This document shows positions 44,986 to 48,426 of a DNA stretch of 48,426 bases, in pieces. The translations under genes and the position numbers were made by a program. The first letter of the stretch is position 1, and the number at the start of each line of letters is the position of its first letter. A model generated the notes under the pieces. That model saw only the letters and a list, made by a program, of their open reading frames with translations. It was not told where the DNA came from and searched no databases. The DNA lies in the NCBI GenBank assembly GCA_945915275.1, contig CAMEEZ010000004.1, positions 1-48,426 on the forward strand. Direction: 5' to 3'. Source of the stretch: an uncultured Mycoplasma sp. GTDB lineage: Bacteria; Bacillota_I; Bacilli_A; RF39; UBA660.

Positions 44986-46315
44986 TTTTTAATTCTTCTT
45001 TCAATATATTTTGATACTCTTGAGGTATAAAATTTTCTTCATTATAATCATTTAATAAAGAATATTCTTCTAGAGGATAATTATCTTTATAATATTTTAA
45101 TAGATAAGGTAATTCTGTTCTCTTTTTTATAGCCATGGATACAGCATATCTCACTTCTTTAACTGTACCTACACATTCAAATGGTTTGAATTTTTCAAGT
45201 CCCAATAATTCTCTAAATGTTTTTAATAAGCTCTCTTTTTCATATAAGTTTTCTTTGAATATTTCTAATAATTCTTCATCACTTAAATATGGACTCAGTA
45301 TTATATATACGAATAAACATTTTGGACATTCATCACACCAATTCCAAGGATCTTCTTTGCTTCCAATATTACAACTTTTAAAGACTTTATGATATTTTTT
45401 ATATTTACTAAAAAGAAATGATATTTGGGTTTCATTTAAAGCTCTAAGCAAAGAAAAGTATTTGATATTTAATCCCAAATATTTTTCAGCATATGAATTA
45501 AAATCATATTCATATTCATAACTTTTTGAATATTGATGATTAACATTTGTTCCCAAAACCGTAGCTTCATTAGCGCTTGATTCATTAGATAAAACAATAT
45601 ATTTTTTATTGCATAAATATGCGCATAAATATGAAATGAATGAAACTAAAGCGCTAAAGGGTGTATGTCCATTTAAAAATCCTTTTTCGTTCAATTCTAA
45701 TAATCTTTTATCTAAAATTCTTTTTACCGAAAATGCTTTATCATAACCAGATGCTTCAACACATGCTAAATGAACATTTTTAGGATTTATTATAAAAGGA
45801 GTGTTATTATAATTCTTAAGTAATTCTAAGGTAACATTAGAGTCTTTTCCTCCACCTACTGGAATTAAGTTCCCATCACCTTCATAATTATCTTTGATAA
45901 TTTTTTCTTCTTTATGTTCAATTATAATTTCAAATAAATCTTCTTCTTTAATTTCAATATTATTGCGATATAAGAATTCACCAAGGCCACGATAATATAG
46001 TTTTTTCCACCAAATAATTTGTTCTGCATCTAAATAGCCAGCTTTGATAATAATTTTTTTTGAACATGTACACTTTAAATAACTTATTAACTCTACCATT
46101 CCTATATTAAAAGCCAAGTTTTTTATAGTATTATTATTAATATTTTTATTAGTTATATCTTCTTTATTAATTATAATACTAGGATTAAATTCGCATAATT
46201 CTGGTATCTTAAAATAATAAATAATTTTGTAAAAATCTTCATCTTCAATTATCTCATAATTTTCATAAATAAATTCTTCATATTTATTTCTTAATTCTAA
46301 AAATTTAGAATTCAT
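44975..46315 (-). CDS. murL: UDP-MurNAc-L-Ala-L-Glu epimerase MurL
   Basis: 446 residues. A PP-loop-like motif NLIPVGGGKDSNVTLELL (about 149-166), CVEASGYDKAF, SNESSANEATVLG (near 244-256) and a C-terminal pair of Cys (DECPKC) are the features I recall for MurL, which converts L-Glu to D-Glu on the wall precursor with ATP. It is co-transcribed with dapA and murD, as in the MurD2-MurL pathway of Xanthomonas. It would replace a free glutamate racemase (MurI), which is absent from this window. GGTGATATT precedes the ATG. Confidence 0.78.
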   Translation of the reverse strand: MNSKFLELRNKYEEFIYENYEIIEDEDFYKIIYYFKIPELCEFNPSIIINKEDITNKNINNNTIKNLAFNIGMVELISYLKCTCSKKIIIKAGYLDAEQIIWWKKLYYRGLGEFLYRNNIEIKEEDLFEIIIEHKEEKIIKDNYEGDGNLIPVGGGKDSNVTLELLKNYNNTPFIINPKNVHLACVEASGYDKAFSVKRILDKRLLELNEKGFLNGHTPFSALVSFISYLCAYLCNKKYIVLSNESSANEATVLGTNVNHQYSKSYEYEYDFNSYAEKYLGLNIKYFSLLRALNETQISFLFSKYKKYHKVFKSCNIGSKEDPWNWCDECPKCLFVYIILSPYLSDEELLEIFKENLYEKESLLKTFRELLGLEKFKPFECVGTVKEVRYAVSMAIKKRTELPYLLKYYKDNYPLEEYSLLNDYNEENFIPQEYQNILKEELKNVS

Positions 46316-46326
46316 AATATCACCAC

Positions 46327-47220
46327 TTATTCTTCTTTAGTTCTTTTTAATTCTCTTATTAATATTTCTTTGTTTTCTGCAGTTCCTCTGGTTAAAGGAA
46401 GTCTTGGACTTCCTACATTAAATCCTTCAATTTCTAGGGCACTTTTAATAGGAATAGGATTTACTTCATTAAATAATGCTCGAATTAAAGGTTGATATAA
46501 TTCTTGAAGTTTTTTAGCTTTTTCTTTATTCCCAGCAAAATAATTCTCACAAATATTATGTGTATCCTTAGGCCTTATGTTTGCTAAAACAGAAATCACT
46601 CCGTCACCGCCTAAATCTAAGATATCATATATTTGATTATCATTTCCAGAATATACTGCAAAATCACTATTTAGATTTTTTGTTAATTCAATTATTTTTT
46701 TTACTTGTTCTAAATTTCCACTAGCTTCTTTAATTCCGACAATGTTAGGAATTTTTGATAATTCAAGCACTGTTTCAGGTAAAATATTTACTCCTGTCCT
46801 TGAAGGAACATTATATATAATTATAGGAATATTAACATTATTGGATATTTCAGTATAATGGGCTACTAATCCTTGTTGAGTACATTTATTATAGTATGGA
46901 GTTACTATTAATAAAGCATCTACGCCTATTCTTTCAGCCATCTTAGATAATTTTATTGCATGTCTAGTATCATTACTTCCTGTTCCCGCAATAATAGGTA
47001 CTCTATTATTTGAAGCCATTTTAACAGTGCTGAATGAAAGCATTTTCTCTTCATCAGTCATAGTTGAAGATTCTCCAGTTGTTCCACAAACAATAATAGC
47101 ATCAGTATTATTCTTTATTTGATTATAAGTTAAATCCCTTAATCTATCATAATCAACCTCATAAACATTATCCTCTTTAAATGGAGTAACTAAAGCAACA
47201 CCACTTCCCCTAAATAACAT
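46327..47220 (-). CDS. dapA: 4-Hydroxy-tetrahydrodipicolinate synthase DapA
   Basis: 297 residues. TIM-barrel aldolase: RGSGVALVTPF, CGTTGESSTMTDEE, IIYNVPSRTG (Tyr) and IVGIKEASGN with the Schiff-base Lys. It condenses pyruvate with aspartate semialdehyde for diaminopimelate and, in spore formers, dipicolinate. The ATG at 47220 is set by AGGAG 9 nt upstream; an upstream ATG touches that site. Leads the dapA-murL-murD unit. Confidence 0.94.
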   Translation of the reverse strand: MLFRGSGVALVTPFKEDNVYEVDYDRLRDLTYNQIKNNTDAIIVCGTTGESSTMTDEEKMLSFSTVKMASNNRVPIIAGTGSNDTRHAIKLSKMAERIGVDALLIVTPYYNKCTQQGLVAHYTEISNNVNIPIIIYNVPSRTGVNILPETVLELSKIPNIVGIKEASGNLEQVKKIIELTKNLNSDFAVYSGNDNQIYDILDLGGDGVISVLANIRPKDTHNICENYFAGNKEKAKKLQELYQPLIRALFNEVNPIPIKSALEIEGFNVGSPRLPLTRGTAENKEILIRELKRTKEE

Positions 47221-47239
47221 AAATTTCATCTCCTATTAA

Positions 47240-47268
47240 ATTATATGGTATTTTTACTAATTTAGCAA
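47240..47268 (-). promoter_or_regulatory. Promoter of dapA-murL-murD
   Basis: Minus strand TTGCTA (47263-47268), 17-nt spacer, TATAAT (47240-47245). Confidence 0.8.
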
Positions 47269-47302
47269 ATAAACACTTAAAAATTATGATTTTATAACAA
47301 AA

Positions 47303-47322
47303 AAGCAACATATAAGTTGCTT
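47303..47322 (-). terminator. Terminator of the BspA-like surface protein gene
   Basis: Stem AAGCAAC/GTTGCTT (7 bp, 6-nt loop) with a T run on the minus strand. It overlaps the stop codon. Confidence 0.8.
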
Positions 47323-48426
47323 ATTCATAAATATTTAATCCATCTGATGATATTACTTTTGCATTTCCATACCACCTATATGAGCTCATTGTAGAAGCAT
47401 CGACATTCGCTAAAAAGTCCTCTTTAGTTCTTTCAGTTCTTATTATTACATCACTTGTTGCCGTTTCAAACGCACCACTTTCAATTGTAGTTATATTTGA
47501 AGGTATATATACTTCAGTTAAATAATTTTCCCCATTATATTTGCCAGTTGTAAGAGAATTGGCAAAAGCTAATGACCTTATTGCTGTTACTCCGCTTCCA
47601 AATTTAATAGCCTTTATTGGATTATTTCTAAACATACTAGAAGCGATTGCTGTTACATTATCCGGCACAATTACTTCTTCGATTTCATTAATCGCAAATA
47701 AACTTCCACACTTAGACCAGTCTATATTACTTCCTAATTTAAACTTCTTAATCATGTTTCCATAAAAGACACTAGGTAAACCACTTGTAACACTATCAGG
47801 AATTACAACTTGTTCTAGCGAATTATATCTAAATGCAGCTCCGTTAATAGTTGTTAGGGTCTTCGGAAAACTTACAAACGATAATTTTCCCAGTGTTGAG
47901 CTAGTGGTACTTGCCCCGAAAGAATTTGCCCCAATACTAACCAATCCATCCTTAAATATTATTTTTTCTATGTTTGGATTAAACTGGAAAGATGATGTTC
48001 CAAGTGTTGTTACACTTCTTGGAAATTCTACGCTTGTTAACCCTTTTTCTTTAAATGTTCCATTTCCTATTTTCGTTACAGCTACTCCACCTATTTCATA
48101 TGGTATTACGACATCTGTTCCTCCACATGTCGCATCATATGCTGTTATTGACCCTGTTGCTGCATCAAATGTAAAACATTCTGCTGGTGTATAATATTTC
48201 TCTATTCCTTGTCCAGCATTTATTTTTACTTGTGATATGAATGCTGTTCCTTGTTCAGTTGTTGGGCTACTTTCATCTATCCATAATCTTAAGGTATGTG
48301 TATTTGTTGATTTTCCCATTACTGTGTCATATCCCAATACTCTTTTTTCTTTTACTCCATTTTCTGTTGTCTGTTCTCTACTTAAATCACTATATAATGT
48401 TGGCACTCCATAGTCTAATAGTGTTG
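47321..48426 (-). CDS. BspA-like LRR surface protein, 5' end beyond window
   Basis: Partial. The frame stays open to the window edge, so the true N-terminus and its signal or anchor are missing. The visible part starts with a segment like the N-terminal modules of gut-Bacilli surface proteins (THTLRLWIDESS). Then come LRR_5/BspA-type repeats, for example TKIGNGTFKEKGLTSVEFP and SVTTLGTSSFQFNPNIEKI, at about 23-residue spacing to near the end. The C-terminus shows no LPXTG. The first GTG in the window is not the start. Such proteins bind host or other ligands. A dapA promoter and a terminator separate it from dapA. Confidence 0.82.
   Translation of the reverse strand, partial: TLLDYGVPTLYSDLSREQTTENGVKEKRVLGYDTVMGKSTNTHTLRLWIDESSPTTEQGTAFISQVKINAGQGIEKYYTPAECFTFDAATGSITAYDATCGGTDVVIPYEIGGVAVTKIGNGTFKEKGLTSVEFPRSVTTLGTSSFQFNPNIEKIIFKDGLVSIGANSFGASTTSSTLGKLSFVSFPKTLTTINGAAFRYNSLEQVVIPDSVTSGLPSVFYGNMIKKFKLGSNIDWSKCGSLFAINEIEEVIVPDNVTAIASSMFRNNPIKAIKFGSGVTAIRSLAFANSLTTGKYNGENYLTEVYIPSNITTIESGAFETATSDVIIRTERTKEDFLANVDASTMSSYRWYGNAKVISSDGLNIYE

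Overview
The window is a very AT-rich, tightly packed bacterial chromosome segment with most genes on the minus strand. Gene content and order point to a Bacilli-type Firmicute. Two B. subtilis-like blocks are almost intact: ireB-ruvX-yrzB-mltG-trmR-trhP1-trhP2-greA (16.7-21.8 kb) and rpsT/gpr-spoIIP (4.5-6.5 kb). hrcA-grpE-dnaK carries CIRCE operators. UGA is a normal stop (the end of ireB is TGA overlapping the ruvX ATG, and the 394-residue sigma factor also ends in TGA), so this is not a genetic-code-4 mollicute. SpoIIP, the germination protease Gpr and two tiny YjcZ-like proteins suggest a spore-forming or recently spore-forming lineage. Very short genes, DUF6273-like and BspA-like surface proteins and a CPR-like short AlaRS fit uncultured gut Bacilli of the RF39/Mycoplasmatota-adjacent type; that placement is inference.

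Layout. 0-3 kb: an alanine-type T-box leader drives a P-loop kinase-like gene, a minimal alaS and a small membrane protein. 3-6.2 kb: AI-2E-type permease, small membrane protein, spoIIP, gpr. 6.2-7.5 kb (plus strand): rpsT and a transglutaminase-like protein. 7.6-15.9 kb: surface protein, then dnaJ, pepF, dnaK, an unknown gene, grpE and hrcA under a promoter flanked by two CIRCE operators. 15.9-21.9 kb: a membrane-anchored protein and the greA/trhP/trmR/mltG/ruvX/ireB operon. 21.9-24.1 kb: two micro-genes, prsA (plus strand), recX. 24.2-27.1 kb: a 976-residue repeat protein with an internal duplication. 27.2-33.5 kb: mutL, yqeH, yqeG, an HD hydrolase, an unknown gene, deoD, frr and a DUF3298-like protein. 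33.5-38.2 kb: a thioredoxin-like protein and two sigma-factor genes. 38.3-40.1 kb: tsf and rpsB. 40.3-47.2 kb: queH, divIB, murB, murG, murD, murL, dapA. 47.3 kb to the end: a BspA-type surface protein cut by the window edge.

Functional themes. (1) Translation: AlaRS under T-box control, S20, S2, EF-Ts, RRF, and tRNA wobble modification (TrhP1/TrhP2/TrmR, QueH). (2) Heat shock: the HrcA/CIRCE regulon. (3) Cell wall: DapA, MurD next to a MurL-type epimerase, MurG, MurB, DivIB and MltG. (4) Sporulation remnants.

The most novel item is at 34.2-38.2 kb. A single-copy RpoD-like sigma gene lies next to a 927-residue protein that contains two complete sigma-70 modules in tandem plus a third region-4-like tail. 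Both sit between tsf and frr, where most bacteria carry pyrH. Other items worth attention are the duplicated 976-residue 21-mer repeat protein with a Gly-Trp-Cys-Thr-Ala motif, the MurD-MurL pair, ribosomal protein S2 with a Rho_N-like tail, the compact AlaRS, and an unknown gene translationally coupled between grpE and dnaK.
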